DNA from: Oidiodendron maius Zn
Lineage: Eukaryota; Ascomycota; Leotiomycetes; Myxotrichaceae
Assembly (NCBI GenBank): GCA_000827325.1
Contig: KN832882.1
Location: 942,689-1,006,688 of the forward strand
DNA length: 64,000 nucleotides
Direction: 5' to 3'
Positions 23,509 through 34,623 of the stretch are shown in pieces. The notes under the pieces are model-generated. The model worked only from the letters and a program-made list of their open reading frames with translations. It was not told where the DNA came from and made no database searches. Numbering within the stretch: position 1 is the first letter of the stretch; every line of letters begins with the position of its first letter. Position numbers and translations under genes: made by a program.

Positions 23509-25200
23509 TTATACCAAGAGAATTTTCAACCCGAGACTCTCCATAGCCGTATTCCAATTAATAAAACCCGACTTCGGAGTACTGTACTTTCGCAGCCGCC
23601 AGCACTCCTCAACAACTTCCAAGGCCTTGCACGATATGCCAAATCTTAGCAATGGTGATGTTGTCATAGGCTCAATCTCTCTAAAGAAGTCTTCCTGTCC
23701 TGTGTTGGCCATGCATCCAGCGATACAAAATGGCCATACGAGATCACGCATAAGCGCAGGATCAGGAAGACTTTGAAAAGCTTTGATCGTTCGGTACACA
23801 GCAACTTGTATCTTGGGAAGTTGCGGATTCGCTCCAGAGAGTACAACATGAAGATACACGAGTGCCGAGCTGGCAAATATGAGTGTTATATTGCGAACGT
23901 CGCTGGATTCGAGTTCTTCTGTTGCATTCTTTTTGAGTCCTTCCTCGAGCCGCAATTCTAGTTCAGCACCCCTAATCGCAAGCTGATGTGTGCTAATCTT
24001 GTCATGGTTTTGTGGATTTTGTTTCTCTTCACTCAACCTCGCAATGTCTTGAATAGTATGCATCGCCCAGTTCTCACAGCCCATTAATGTATCCAAATCG
24101 ATATAGCCCCGGCAAGGGCCACTACAATGCATTCCTCCGAATGGTTTGGCCCCGGTGGTGGCGCAAGATAAAATATCGTACCAAGCGATTACACCACCAA
24201 AGAAATATAGAGCTAATCTATATGTAGGTGACAGATGAGAATGCGCGTTAGCCATCTCTTCGGTTTGTAGCACCGGAATCAATGACGTGGCTGCATGAAG
24301 ATGCACTTCCCAATTATCGGTGTCACCCCGAAAATGCTGCCCGTAGATATAACATCAGCGAGGTTCACAACGTCTTAAAACCTTATCATGAGGATGGCTT
24401 ACCTCCAAAGACACTAAAAGTGTCATGCAAGCAATAATTTCAATGAGCTCAGGCAATGTTTTGGGTAAACTAGACGGCCCAAAGCCTTTCAAGAAGAGTC
24501 GCAACTCCTTAATGGCTTGAACATGGCGATTCAATAGATCATCAAGGGTGCATTTTATTTTCGGGTCTCTCTGGCATAATGAGGACTGCCTGTGATAATC
24601 AGACAGGGTAATTGCGGCATAATATAGCGGTTTTGTTCGGAGCAAAATTGACAGCAGCCAGCCTCGGCCGCCAGTCGATGGCAGTGGTCGGTAGAATCGG
24701 AATTGAAGAGGAAATACGTAATCCAAATAGTACATTAATAAGCATTCTCCCTCTTCGTCGATAATTCTCTTAGATGAGAGATTCGGCTGGCCATTATCGG
24801 GTAGACGTTCGTTCGGAAGCTTGGTCGACAGGTCGTCTCGGTTAATAAGTTGTATCGTAGAGTCTTTGGTCTGCGAATGTGAAATATGATTTAGATCACT
24901 CTCTGTTAAGGTTTTCTCGATACTAGCTGGCCCTAAATTTGAAGAACTCCCGTGATTTTGTTTCTTCTGGGTCCGTAGGCGTTTCTTTCGAGAAGTTTCC
25001 TGCTTGACAACATGCTGGATCTTAGCCACCATTTCTCTCTCTCTCTTGTCTCCGTCCAGCCATTCCGGCTTCGGGCCATAGCCATGGCATAATAGAGAAA
25101 GCGATTTGCATGGTGTACAAGATGGCCTAGCCTCATCACACTTCTTCTTTCGAGTGCGACATGTCCAGCAACCGTTGCTACTGCGCTGGCTGACGGACAT
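23509..25200 (-). CDS. Zn2Cys6 transcription factor, 2 exons
   Basis: Nuclear regulator. Model complement(23509..24336, 24403..25200), 541 aa, one 66-nt phase-0 intron. The zinc cluster has Cys at residues 11, 14, 21, 28, 31 and 38 (GCWTCRTRKKKCDEARPSC...), the arrangement of GAL4-type proteins with a short N-terminus. I chose the ATG 10 residues before the first Cys; an earlier in-frame ATG 25 codons upstream is possible. A basic, Lys/Arg-rich linker follows (SRKKRLRTQKKQ), then the fungal transcription factor region with LYYAAITLSDYHR and, across the intron, RGDTDNWEVHLHAA. Divergent from the SDR gene (623 bp between starts), so a shared promoter is likely. Confidence 0.88.
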
Positions 25201-25823
25201 GGTATTAGACGTTACGGTGTGAGAGTAACAAATCTGGTCTCTTCGGTGCCTTTTTACATTATCTAGACAGATCACAAGATAGGTAGATGTTTAGTATGGC
25301 GCCTAGGGGAGACACGAACTCACGATCTTGCATGGAAGATCGGCGGTTTCGGCTCGGAGGCTGCTAGTTTTTAGAGCAAGTTTAAACGACCCCTCGCTTC
25401 GCGCTTCCTTCCGCGGAACACCAGAATAGCGCCAGTGGATTTCAACAACCACGAAAGAATGAAATGAGAAAATTAGCAAGAGGCGGGTCGTGATTTGCAC
25501 GTAGAGGAAATATAAGCAGCGGTAATCCCGAGACTTATTCGACTTGGCCAATACGAATTGAAAATCCATGTAGCATAATGCAGAGCCTAGCAACAGTTCA
25601 TATGTGACATGCCTCTACCCAATTATCGAACATCGATTTCAAAAGACCCATAGGATGCTTTGAAATATATCATAGGACGGGCGAAAGATTAATAATCTTA
25701 AATTTAGTTAACAGGCCACTTATTATTTAAAGGGTTGTCCCATTACAACCCGCCCTAATCCCCTTCACTTTTTGTAACATTTCCTCCGCTAATACCAAGA
25801 TCCAATTCGCACAGAACTTTACA
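25201..25823. other. Divergent promoter between regulator and SDR
   Basis: 623 bp between two start codons on opposite strands, with AT-rich stretches near 25690-25740. No gene. A hairpin with a tRNA-like look near 25300-25380 was considered and rejected. Confidence 0.5.
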
Positions 25824-26734
25824 ATGCCTTCTTATGTTATAGTTGGTGCCTCTCGTGGACTAGGTGTAATGTCAACTTCATCATCTTACAGTGACTTTTA
25901 ACTGACAAAATATTTTGCAGTACGAATGGCTCCGACAACTAAGTACGGACCCAGAAAATACAATCATTGGCCTCGTCCGCACGCCAGCATCTGTTGAAGC
26001 CAAGCTTTCCTCAGACAAAATAGCAAATGTGCACATTCTACAAGCTGATATGGCGGACCATGTTGCTCTGAACAATGCGGCGCAAGAGGTTTCGAAGATT
26101 ACAAAAGGTTCTCTGGACTATCTCATTGTCAATGGGGTATACGCGAATGGTGATCACAACAGGCTCACTCCAACTGCATTCACCGGGCACGAAGAAGCCC
26201 TCCGAAGAGAAATGATAAGGAGTCTGGATGTCAACGTTGTTGGGGTCATCTATTCTATCAACGCGTTTTTGCCACTTGTTCACAAAAGCACCATAAAGAA
26301 AGTAGTTGCGCTTACCACTGGCCTTGCGGATACAGATACTGCTCCCAAATTCGGAGTCCCAAACTACGTTGTATACAGCTCCATGAAGGCAGCACTTAAC
26401 TTGGTTATCGCGAGATACAGTGTCGAGCTCCGAGAGGATGGGATTGTATTCTTAGCATTGAGTCCTGGCATTGTGCTAACTAGCGAGAAGCCACGTATGT
26501 ATAGTCAGTTCCTTTTATAGCGAGCTAGTATGGCTGATCGATCACACAGCAACTGCTGAGGATATAGCCGACTTTCAACGACTCAAGCAAGCAGTCCTGA
26601 AGAGAAAGCCAGAATGGCAAGGACCCATGACTCCTTCAGAGAGCGTACAACTTCAAAAACAGGTCATCGAGAAGACCACAATAGACGAGTCAGGATCGTT
26701 CCTGTCTCATTTTGGAAATAAGGAATGGATTTGA
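25824..26734 (+). CDS. Short-chain dehydrogenase/reductase (SDR), 3 exons
   Basis: NAD(P)-dependent oxidoreductase of the classical SDR type. Model join(25824..25865, 25921..26494, 26550..26734), 266 aa, two 55-nt introns. The cofactor motif GASRGLG is at residues 8-14, split from the rest by the first intron (42-nt first exon). NGVYANG replaces the usual NNAG-type strand. A catalytic YSSMK pair (Tyr about 166, Lys about 170) is present, followed by LSPGIV, the loop that contacts nicotinamide. The last exon encodes a short C-terminal helix region. No membrane segment, so cytosolic. Small (266 aa), like the sniffer-type fungal SDRs. It lies at the left edge of a cluster-like gene run and faces away from its neighbouring regulator. 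Confidence 0.92.
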
Positions 26735-27213
26735 GAATCATAAGCAGTGGCTAATATCAGTGCTTCAAGCCTGCCGTATTATAAGCTACATCGAGCGACA
26801 AGCCGAAACCTAAATTAAGCCTCCAGAACTTTAGTACATACAGACTATACATTAATCTTCAAATTACCCGTGATATCTCTACCTTTTCATAAATCTTATC
26901 CAGTCCTCTCGCTTCTTTACTCCCTTTCACGTCGCGGCCCCTTGCTTCACTAAAATCTTACGTAAATATGCCTAGTGCTTACTCTGACCGGCTGCTTGTT
27001 GGAAAAGAACAATCGAATGAGCTTGATGCTGCACTAAGGAATGGCGCTGGGTCCATAGTAGAGCGGCTGAGCATCACGTCAGCTTTATGGACATGTTATT
27101 GCCCCAGGGATGGAATTGATCGGTCCAATTCTATACGGAAAGGGGACGGAAACACACTCGCAAACCACATGCACTCGGCAGGTCTCTGGCCCGTTCCCTT
27201 AGTTATCGCATTT
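26735..27213. other. Intergenic / 5' region of second regulator
   Basis: Contains an 82-codon open extension in frame with the next gene (ATG at 26968). It does not resemble the regulator family, so I treat it as leader, but it could be coding. Confidence 0.4.
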
Positions 27214-28471
27214 ATGCCAGAACCTTCGGGTTCGCACGTAAGGTCGAAGGTCTTCAGGCCAATCGCGCGGAGGGCGTTTAAAAAGTCGAGGCTCGGGTGC
27301 AACACGTGCAAGGCACGGAAAGTGAAGGCAAGTCTATTTCCCAGCATGAAAAGTAGAGGCTAACATTGCGACAAAGTGCGATGAGAAGCACCCGGTATGC
27401 GGAAATTGCGCTCGACGATTTCTGAATCTAGAGAGCTGTGACTACGATGCCTTCATCACTTCATCAAGCTCTCAGAATTCCCAAGGCATATCCCTGCAAC
27501 CACCGAGCATACAGATACGCTCAGAGAGCAACAACACCTCCATCCCGCGAGTTTTAGAACTCCGCCTCTTGCATCATTATATGACTATAACATCTGCTCA
27601 GATGCCCTTAGGGGAAAGTAAGATCTGGAACGAGGATCTCCCACGACTCGGATTCCAATCTGGCCAAGTGTTAGATGCGATCCTTGGCATATCTGCCCAG
27701 CATCTATGGGCTCTCTTACCTCGTGAACGAAGCCTGGCTCATGCATCACGGTACTACCTGGATCGCGCTATACGGCAGCACAAAGAGGCACTGGCACACG
27801 CAGACAGACGATCCGCAGAGGGTCTCTTGGCCGCCGCTATCCTTATCACGCATCATGTTTGGACTGCAGCTCACAGCGAATGCATAAGTGGGGGCGACTA
27901 CTCCTTGCCGTTGCAGACATACTACATGGCACGCGGTATCATGGCCCTTTCTGACCAGTTGTTTCCATGGTTGAAAGGGAGTGGTTACCTGTGGTACGTG
28001 GAGCAAAATATAGACATTCCGAGTAACGAGCCTCGTCAAGGTCAGTATTGGAGAGACGGAAAGTTGGATCTTGACATCATGACGGCCCATGTGGAGCGTG
28101 CGGATTTGTCTCCTAGGGATATTGACATCTATCTGAGCGCAATCAAGGATCTCGAGTCCATGCACATGGCAATTAAAGCAGGATTGCCTCAGCCATATCT
28201 TCAAAGAATGGTGGCTACGATGCCTGTCCGGCTTCCGATACGTTTCTTGAAGCTAGTAGAAGAAAAGAAACCTCTCGCTTTGGCTCTGCTGGCCAGAAAC
28301 TTGGCATTGCTCAAAGTTATTGATACTATCTGGTGGCTGCATGGTGCAGGGGGTCATCAGGTTGTAGAACCTTCCGTGCATGGTATCTGTAAGCTCCTGC
28401 CAACAGACTGGAAATGGGCCACCGAGTGGCCGCTGAAGGTCATATCTGGGGAGATAACAATAAAAGACTGA
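27214..28471 (+). CDS. Zn2Cys6 transcription factor with GC-AG intron
   Basis: Nuclear regulator, model join(27214..27327, 27377..28471), 402 aa. The zinc cluster has Cys at residues 29, 32, 39, 46, 49 and 59 and is interrupted by a 49-nt intron right after GCNTCKARKVK. That intron begins GCAAGT, not GT, with a CTAAC branch site 12 nt before the AG. Only this junction gives the obligatory KVKCDEKHP spacing, so it is a GC-AG intron. The rest matches the fungal-specific TF family (FQSGQVLDAILGISAQHL; LLAAAILITHHVWTA). Start choice is uncertain: an in-frame ATG 82 codons upstream (26968) would add residues unlike the family. The gene is convergent with the O-methyltransferase. Confidence 0.86.
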
Positions 28472-28579
28472 AATAGCAACACAGTAAGCTACTTCAAGAC
28501 TTCCTATCCGCACAAAGTCAGACATACATGCCTTTGCACGTGGAACCAAAAAAATCTCATCACCGTCCTCTATACAGGG

Positions 28580-29992
28580 CTAGTATTTAATAGTAGCCTC
28601 GACCAAGCCCTCTGAGATATTGCCACACATGTGAAAGTCAACAACTTCCAGTCCGACAGAATCAAGCAGAGCTGTCCACTCTCTTTTCGTTCGCTCCTTG
28701 CCGGACAAGAGCGCCATCATGTTGACATCCATCAGCGACCCTAACAACGGAGCTCCGACATCAGGCAAAACAAAATCAAACAGGAGCAACTTGGAGTACC
28801 CCGGAGTCATGGCAGCAGCTACATTCTTGAGTATCTGCTTAGCGATCTCATCCGAATGGTCATGAATGATGTAGCGCATGTAATACGCTCTAGCACCTAT
28901 TCATAGTCTCACGTTAGAGGAGTATATCTCAAATTACAGGATTATATAGGGAGAGCGTACCTTTCACAGGCTGCGGCGTGAAGAAATCGTACTCCATTCT
29001 CACAATCTCCTCGTTCAGATCGGTGATATCTGCAATGACTGGTGCGAGATCCTGGACGATCAATTTGCCATGGCCATTTACCTCAGGGAATTTCTTCTTC
29101 AGGCCCTCGAGGTCATATCCACGGTTGCCGCCAATATCAACCAGCAGCGGGGTATTGTTGCCTCTATATCCCTCCAACAAGATATATTTTACATTACAAT
29201 AATCGAACCAATCAACCCTGGCTAAGCGTTGGGCAGCCATGAGGTCATTAAAATTGCCCATCATCTTAGGATGAGCCATCAGCCAGGGGAACAAGGCCAG
29301 ATCGGTGTTGAACGTGCTCTTGAAGCACCCACCCTTGGGGTCCTCAAAGTCCGTCTTGACGAGATACTCCGTGAGGTGCAAACAACAAGCTGCCGCTTGA
29401 TCATACCTATAGCAATCAGTGTGCTTAACTGAAGATTAGTAACAGAAGAGAAGCATACATGAATTTGAATCCTCCAGCGAGCTTGGGCGACGTGAGCGCA
29501 CTTGTCATCTTCGTCGCGCCATACGTCTCAAACCCCTCTTCGGAAAACATGCCTAAGCAGCATAGGGGCCGTAGGATACGGACTATAGTTATTAGTTTGT
29601 GTGTTTGGGTAATTGCATTCTAGGAACCGTATACCAATCAGCTTCTCATCGCACTTCGTGATGGTCGCCAGCTCGGCCGCCGTCTTGGCTCCTCCAATGA
29701 CGGCTTCTGGCAAGCCCATCTCCAGTACAGCTCTCAGGCAAGCACTCTGGTGAGGCTACAGGTGGTAAGTGAGTTTGGATGGAAGCAAACGTTAGAGCAA
29801 GTCAAATGGTACCTCGAAATACATCCGTGAGATAATTTCGACTGGTGATTCCAGACTGGCCACAGACTGCCGCGATAAGTCTAGAAGCTTCAAGCGCGCG
29901 ATCTCGTCATGAGAAACTGCCTCAGCGAGGGATTTGAGCTCTTGTTCGAGCTCATCGAGCCGAACGTAGTAGTCTCTCGCCGAAAAAGCCAT
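28580..29992 (-). CDS. SAM-dependent O-methyltransferase, 5 exons
   Basis: Methylates a hydroxyl group of a small (probably aromatic) metabolite. Model complement(28580..28896, 28961..29406, 29459..29582, 29635..29755, 29813..29992), 395 aa, four introns of 52-64 nt. The N-terminal dimerisation helix region runs through LRAVLEMGLPEAV. The acceptor at 29583 was chosen because it restores KLIVRILRPLCCLGMFSE, the conserved pre-core segment. The SAM-binding motif is LLVDIGGNRGYD (about 230-237), with PEVNGHGKLIVQDL after it. The catalytic His lies in YYMRYIIHDHSDE (His about 302), and LLFDFVLPD precedes the end. Typical plant/fungal secondary-metabolite OMT (family 2) in length and order. The gene sits inside the cluster-like run, next to the metallo-hydrolase. 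Confidence 0.92.
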
Positions 29993-30627
29993 ATCGTGTT
30001 TGTATTTGACTTCAAGTTTATTCAACGTTCACCAAAGCTCAGGATTCTTGTTAATTGTTGTGAGAGACGGGTAGTGAAGTGAATCATTGTCAGGACAAGG
30101 TGCGATATATATGTAAGATTATATTTTTGAGGTAGACTCTATCGAAACCAACTCCCTTGCATCGAGACTTTACGTAGCAGCTAACATTCCACCCCTATCT
30201 GCGTGGTGCTTTCCCGCCCATTTCTAATAAATGAAGAAATCAATACCCTGCTTCTTGACCCACTACCAGTCCTTTTGGTTATATTTTTACTCACGCTCCG
30301 ACACTAGCCAGCATCTGTTGCCACAGCCGGTGAGAATCTATTCTGCTCCAACTCGGGTTCGTGTTATGTTCCGAACAGGGCTTAGTGGATTCCGAGAGAT
30401 TCCCAGCATGACGTTCGCTGAACTGATTACGACTCTCGAGTATGGGTGGTGCTGACCCCTGAATTAATCGCCTGTAATCTTACGTTTTCACGGAAGTAAC
30501 TTACGAAAAAGCCCGTTGGTCATGTCCCATGTCAGCACAACCCGAAGGTCAGTACCTTATTTCTACCTTGAACCTTACGGAAACCGAATTGGAGATTTTC
30601 AACCTTAATATTACATCGGATTATATA
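29993..30627. other. Intergenic
   Basis: OMT promoter plus the 3' flank of the metallo-hydrolase gene. No gene seen. Confidence 0.5.
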
Positions 30628-32230
30628 TTAAAACTCCCTGCTCTCGCCAATGTCACATACGTCAAACACTCCGGTCTCTGGGAGGCCCTTCTTCTTCATC
30701 GCCTGCTTGAGCAGCTTTGGCGGTTCCAGCACGTCTTCCGCCGTCAACACCCACGTCCCCCAATGGATTCCCATCGCTCTCTTACATTTCGTGTCGGCGA
30801 AAATGTTCACGCTATCATATGGGTTGGCGTGCATCGGCGACATTACATCTCGCGGGTCATATGCGCCGATCGGGATCATTCCTAGGTCAAACGGCCCCCG
30901 CAGGTCCCCAATCTGCTTAAACGCTGGGCAGTAGGGGAGATCCTTATACTCCTCGCCGTAGTCATCAACACCCTTTGGAAGTCGCGGGACAGCTCTGTAT
31001 CCTGTGTCGCCACCAAACCAGACCTTCTTCCCGCCTGATTCGACGGCCCAAGAACACCACAATGTCTCCGCTGTATCCCACACCGTTCGCGCGGACATGT
31101 GCTGACATGGTAGGCAGGATATCCGTGCATTTATGTTGGAGGATGGTGAACTTGAAGTCGACGAGGTCGAGGCCCGCTTTTCCGGGTACGCCTTAGATAG
31201 TGTGAAGTCTATGTCGCTCCACCAGTCCATTTCGACGACATTGTGTATGCCCATATTGGCAAACCACTTCTTCAGTCCCAGGCCAACAAAGAATTGTGCA
31301 TTCGGATGATTCTTGTGAAGCTCGAGCACTGTCGGATGAGAAAGATGATCTGGACCAATTTTTAGCAGTCATTGCGGTTTTTGCGCCAAGAGGAAACACA
31401 CCATAGTGACTATGGCTGATCACAATTGCATCCACTACCGGGATATCCTTAATATAGCAAGGTGGTTTCGTATATCGTTTGGGACCAATGAAAGAAAACG
31501 GACTACATCGTTCTTCGAAGACCGGGTCAAATAAGACGCGTAAACCACTGGGAAATTCGACATAGTAGCAGGCGTGGCCAAGCCATGTCGCTCGAAGGGA
31601 TTGCGAGGATGTTCTGCTCTGCAAGAAGGTAGGTTCCACAACCGAAACTGTTGGAGGTGTCGTATCAGGGGAATTCAGATCTCCGAAGAGCCTACGACTG
31701 GGAGGAGTCAGCGTTCCCCCCTCCAATAACTTATCCATTCCTACTTGGAAGTTGTTCGCTCACCTTATCATAGCCCACACAATCTGCCCCCCAGACCTAT
31801 GTTTCCATGAGTCCCATGGATTTACGAAACCCTTTCCGCTTTTGTTATGATGTGCCTTCCTCTCCGCAACCTCCGGAGCAGCACCAGTTGCGGGCGCACT
31901 TAAGGTATAGGTATATAAGGTGGCTGCCAACGTCCCGCCGGACACCTTGCTCTTGGTCGTCATGTTTGGGTTTGAAAGATGGCGGATAATTCTGGCCCTA
32001 CGCAGATAAGACCAAAGAAATCGAGGAGCTTTAAACGCCCACATACCTATCCCAAAAAACACAACGGCCGGTTCCCAGAAATACTTGCTGGTGGAGAGGA
32101 CATGTCGCTGACTAATTACGGAAGCGGTCTTAGAATCATCCCGCTCTAAACTCCATGAAAATGTAATTGGCCGGATCAAATGGGCGATGGAGTTACGAGC
32201 GGATATAAGCTGTACGCGCATTGAATGCAT
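30628..32230 (-). CDS. NAPE-PLD-like metallo-beta-lactamase-fold hydrolase, 3 exons
   Basis: Likely zinc hydrolase related to N-acylphosphatidylethanolamine phospholipase D. Model complement(30628..31349, 31402..31697, 31764..32230), 494 aa. The N-terminus has one hydrophobic segment (EPAVVFFGIGMWAF), suggesting membrane attachment. Family marks: WAMI before intron 1, LRATWLGHACYYVEF, and the metal motif SHSHYDHL, whose Asp codon is split by intron 2. Then KKWF, CQHMSARTVWDTAETLWCSW, KKVWFGGDTGYR, LGMIPIGAYDPR and AMGIHWGTW. Two acceptors 6 nt apart (31698 or 31692) fit intron 1. Just before the CQHMSAR strand the frame encodes an unusual Ser/Thr-rich stretch, while another frame encodes LDLVDFKFT, which looks more like the family, so a local frameshift is possible. 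Lipid or acyl-amide substrate is inferred from family only. Confidence 0.85.
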
Positions 32231-32568
32231 CGTAAGCTGTTCCAGGGGCTAGCCTTTCGGTTTTATCTTACCAGAGGCACATTCTTTACTCGCGTACTTC
32301 AAAGGCGACAAATTTGAGAGTTCTCGGGTGGCACAGGATCTAACCCGGGATCGTATCTACAGGATAGGATCCAAGGTGCTGCCGCTCCATGAACACAAGG
32401 TAACTCTTAGGCTCACGTCGTTAAATATCTACATCTTATGGCTGTGTTATGCCGAATTGGGGTAGTACACGAAATTATTTTCTTCGCCGCCATTGACACA
32501 GCATTTAATATATCAGACTTTGTGATAACATTTAATCATATCATATCATGATGTCCAATCTTTATTTT
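32231..32568. other. Intergenic
   Basis: 338 bp holding the hydrolase promoter and the 3' flank of the aldehyde dehydrogenase. A tRNA-like stretch near 32330-32400 lacks a proper acceptor stem and B box. Confidence 0.5.
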
Positions 32569-34193
32569 TCATAACCTAGAAACCTTGATCAAGATAGATT
32601 TCGTCTCCATGAAGTGCTCCATGCTGTGAATATAACTCTCTCTTCCAAGGCCACTCCCTTTATAACCACCGAAAGGCATATCATCTCCCTTGGTTGGGCT
32701 CGTGCAATTCACTCCCACAGTTCCGGCTTCCAATTTTGCAGAAACTCTCATGGCGCGATCCAAGTTTTTAGTAAAGACCGCGGCGTAGAGGCCATACTCG
32801 GTATCATTTGCCTTGGCAATGGCTTCCTCCTCCGTATCAAAGGGGTTGATGATTACAACGGGCCCAAACACTTCCTCCTTCATAATCGTGGAGTCCTCAG
32901 GAACGTCTGTAAAGATTGTCGGGTTGATGTAAAGTCCTGAGGCACTTTGGTCCTCGGTAACCAATGTGGAGCATTTCTTGCCCATATCAATATACCTAAG
33001 GATGTTACTATGTTGTATCTTATCAGCCTGTGGGCCTTGATTAACACTGGGATCAATCGGATCTCCAAGTTTGGCGGATGTGAACTTTGTTTTGAACTTG
33101 CTGATGAAAGTATCTGCGATACTGCGCTGAACATATATACGAGAGTTGGCCATGCAAGTCTGACCACTTATGAGATGGATGCTGAATTGCGTCTCCGCAA
33201 CAGCAGCTTCGATATCGGCATCGTCAAAAATAATAGCAGGTGACTTCCCGCCTAGTTCAAAAATAACATTCTTCATGTTGGAATTAGTTGCAGCATTTGC
33301 AATTATCTTTCCCGTTCTATTCGATCCTGTGAAAGTCAGAGCGCGTATATCCATGTGCGATGCAATCGCCGCTCCGGATACCTGGCCGTGACCAGAGAGG
33401 ACATTGAGAACACCAGGTGGAAATCCTGCCTTCTTGGCGAGACTCGCCACATATAAACACTGTGAAAGTTAGCATACGTGCATAAAAACGAGTGCAGTCC
33501 AACACACAGTTAATGGGGCCTTTTCGCTGCTCTTGAGCACAACGGTGTTCCCTGCGGCCAACGCCGGCGCCAGCTTTTTACAGAAGAAAATCAAGGGGCA
33601 ATTCCAGGGAATAATTGCTCCAACCACGCCGACTGGCTGCTTTAACGTAATATTCACAAATCCCGGAGTGTTTAAGCTTGACCCTCCTTGAGGATATGCC
33701 GCCTCGGAGAAATAGCGGAAGTATTTCGAACCCGTGATCGCGTCGAAATAACTCGATACAGTTCTGCCCATAGTCTCGGCTTCGAGCTTGGCCAGCTTCC
33801 GATCGGATTCCACGATGAGATCTGCGAGTGCCACGAGGTATCTGCCCCGCTCAAAGGGGGAGAGCGCAGACCATGCGGGGAACGCGGCTTTCGCTGCGGC
33901 TACAGCATCGTCTACATCTTCTTTAGTTGCTTCATAAACTGTGCCTTTTGATTAGAATGAACCCATAAATGCGCTGCTGGCAACAGGCTTCTGGTCAATC
34001 GGAAACTTGCCCTTGGCTAGCAGATTGCCTGATCTGGACGAAAGCAAATCAAAAGTTTCATTATTCGAGGATGGGCGAAACTATATTTGTGAGCCCCATG
34101 ACACGGAGGAGAATACTATAAACCTCCTACTTCTCCATTTATAAAAAGTCTGGTCTCGATAGGAGCATCAAGCGAACCGTCTGTTTGCGCCAT
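32569..34193 (-). CDS. NAD(P)-dependent aldehyde dehydrogenase, 4 exons, one GC-AG intron
   Basis: Oxidises an aldehyde to its acid. Model complement(32569..33459, 33508..33938, 34011..34080, 34131..34193), 484 aa. Intron 2 (33939-34010) begins GCAAGT and ends CACAG; only it restores LLAKVYEATKEDVDDAV, so it is a GC-AG intron. Landmarks: ETRLFINGE at the start, PVGVVGAIIPWNCPL, APALAAGNTVVLKSSEKAPLT, FTGSNRTG, FELGGKSPAIIF with the general-base Glu (about 256), and SGQTCMA with the nucleophile Cys (about 290). EEVFGPV and PFGGYKGSGLGRE complete the set. No targeting peptide, so cytosolic. Standard length for the family. Same strand as the flanking hydrolase and MFS genes, which fits a pathway step producing an acid from an aldehyde; the pathway is inferred. 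Confidence 0.93.
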
Positions 34194-34623
34194 TTATTTT
34201 TTCTAGCCTTTTGGCCTCTGAGGTGATCAAGACGGAGGATCGTCCTTGTGAGAACAGGAATATACAATGTACGGCGTATTTTCATCCACGGCGGCAATGC
34301 CGAGCGGAGGTTGTATTATAAATGGCGCGAGGGCTGGGGCTTGATAGTACAGTGGATTGTACAGCGGGGCAGATTTGCGGAAGCCCCGCCAAGTCCGAGC
34401 ACATGGGGGATCGTGCAAATGTCCAACACTTGTCCGAGTGAGGAATGTGCTCCGGTCATTTTTGTCTGGTGTTCAAGTTTACACACCCAAAGATCATGGC
34501 CGCCATCTTAGAATATGGCGAATGAATAGAGATGATAGAGTAAATCCAGTACGTCGAAAATGATGTAGCTCTACATTAGGAGAGGAATGATAAGATGTTA
34601 GGTATATCTATCTATATTATTAC
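34194..34623. other. Intergenic
   Basis: ALDH promoter and MFS 3' flank, 430 bp. No gene seen. Confidence 0.5.

Noticed and set aside
25295-25385. tRNA-like hairpin (GATCTT...AAGATC stem with GAGTTCGTGTCTC) on the minus strand
   Set aside because: The T-loop lacks the invariant A, no matching acceptor stem or A box could be placed, and the anticodon loop is not standard.
32325-32400. tRNA-like stretch with GGGTTAGATCC B-box-like word
   Set aside because: The B box is off consensus and the acceptor ends do not pair; at best a decayed pseudo-tRNA.
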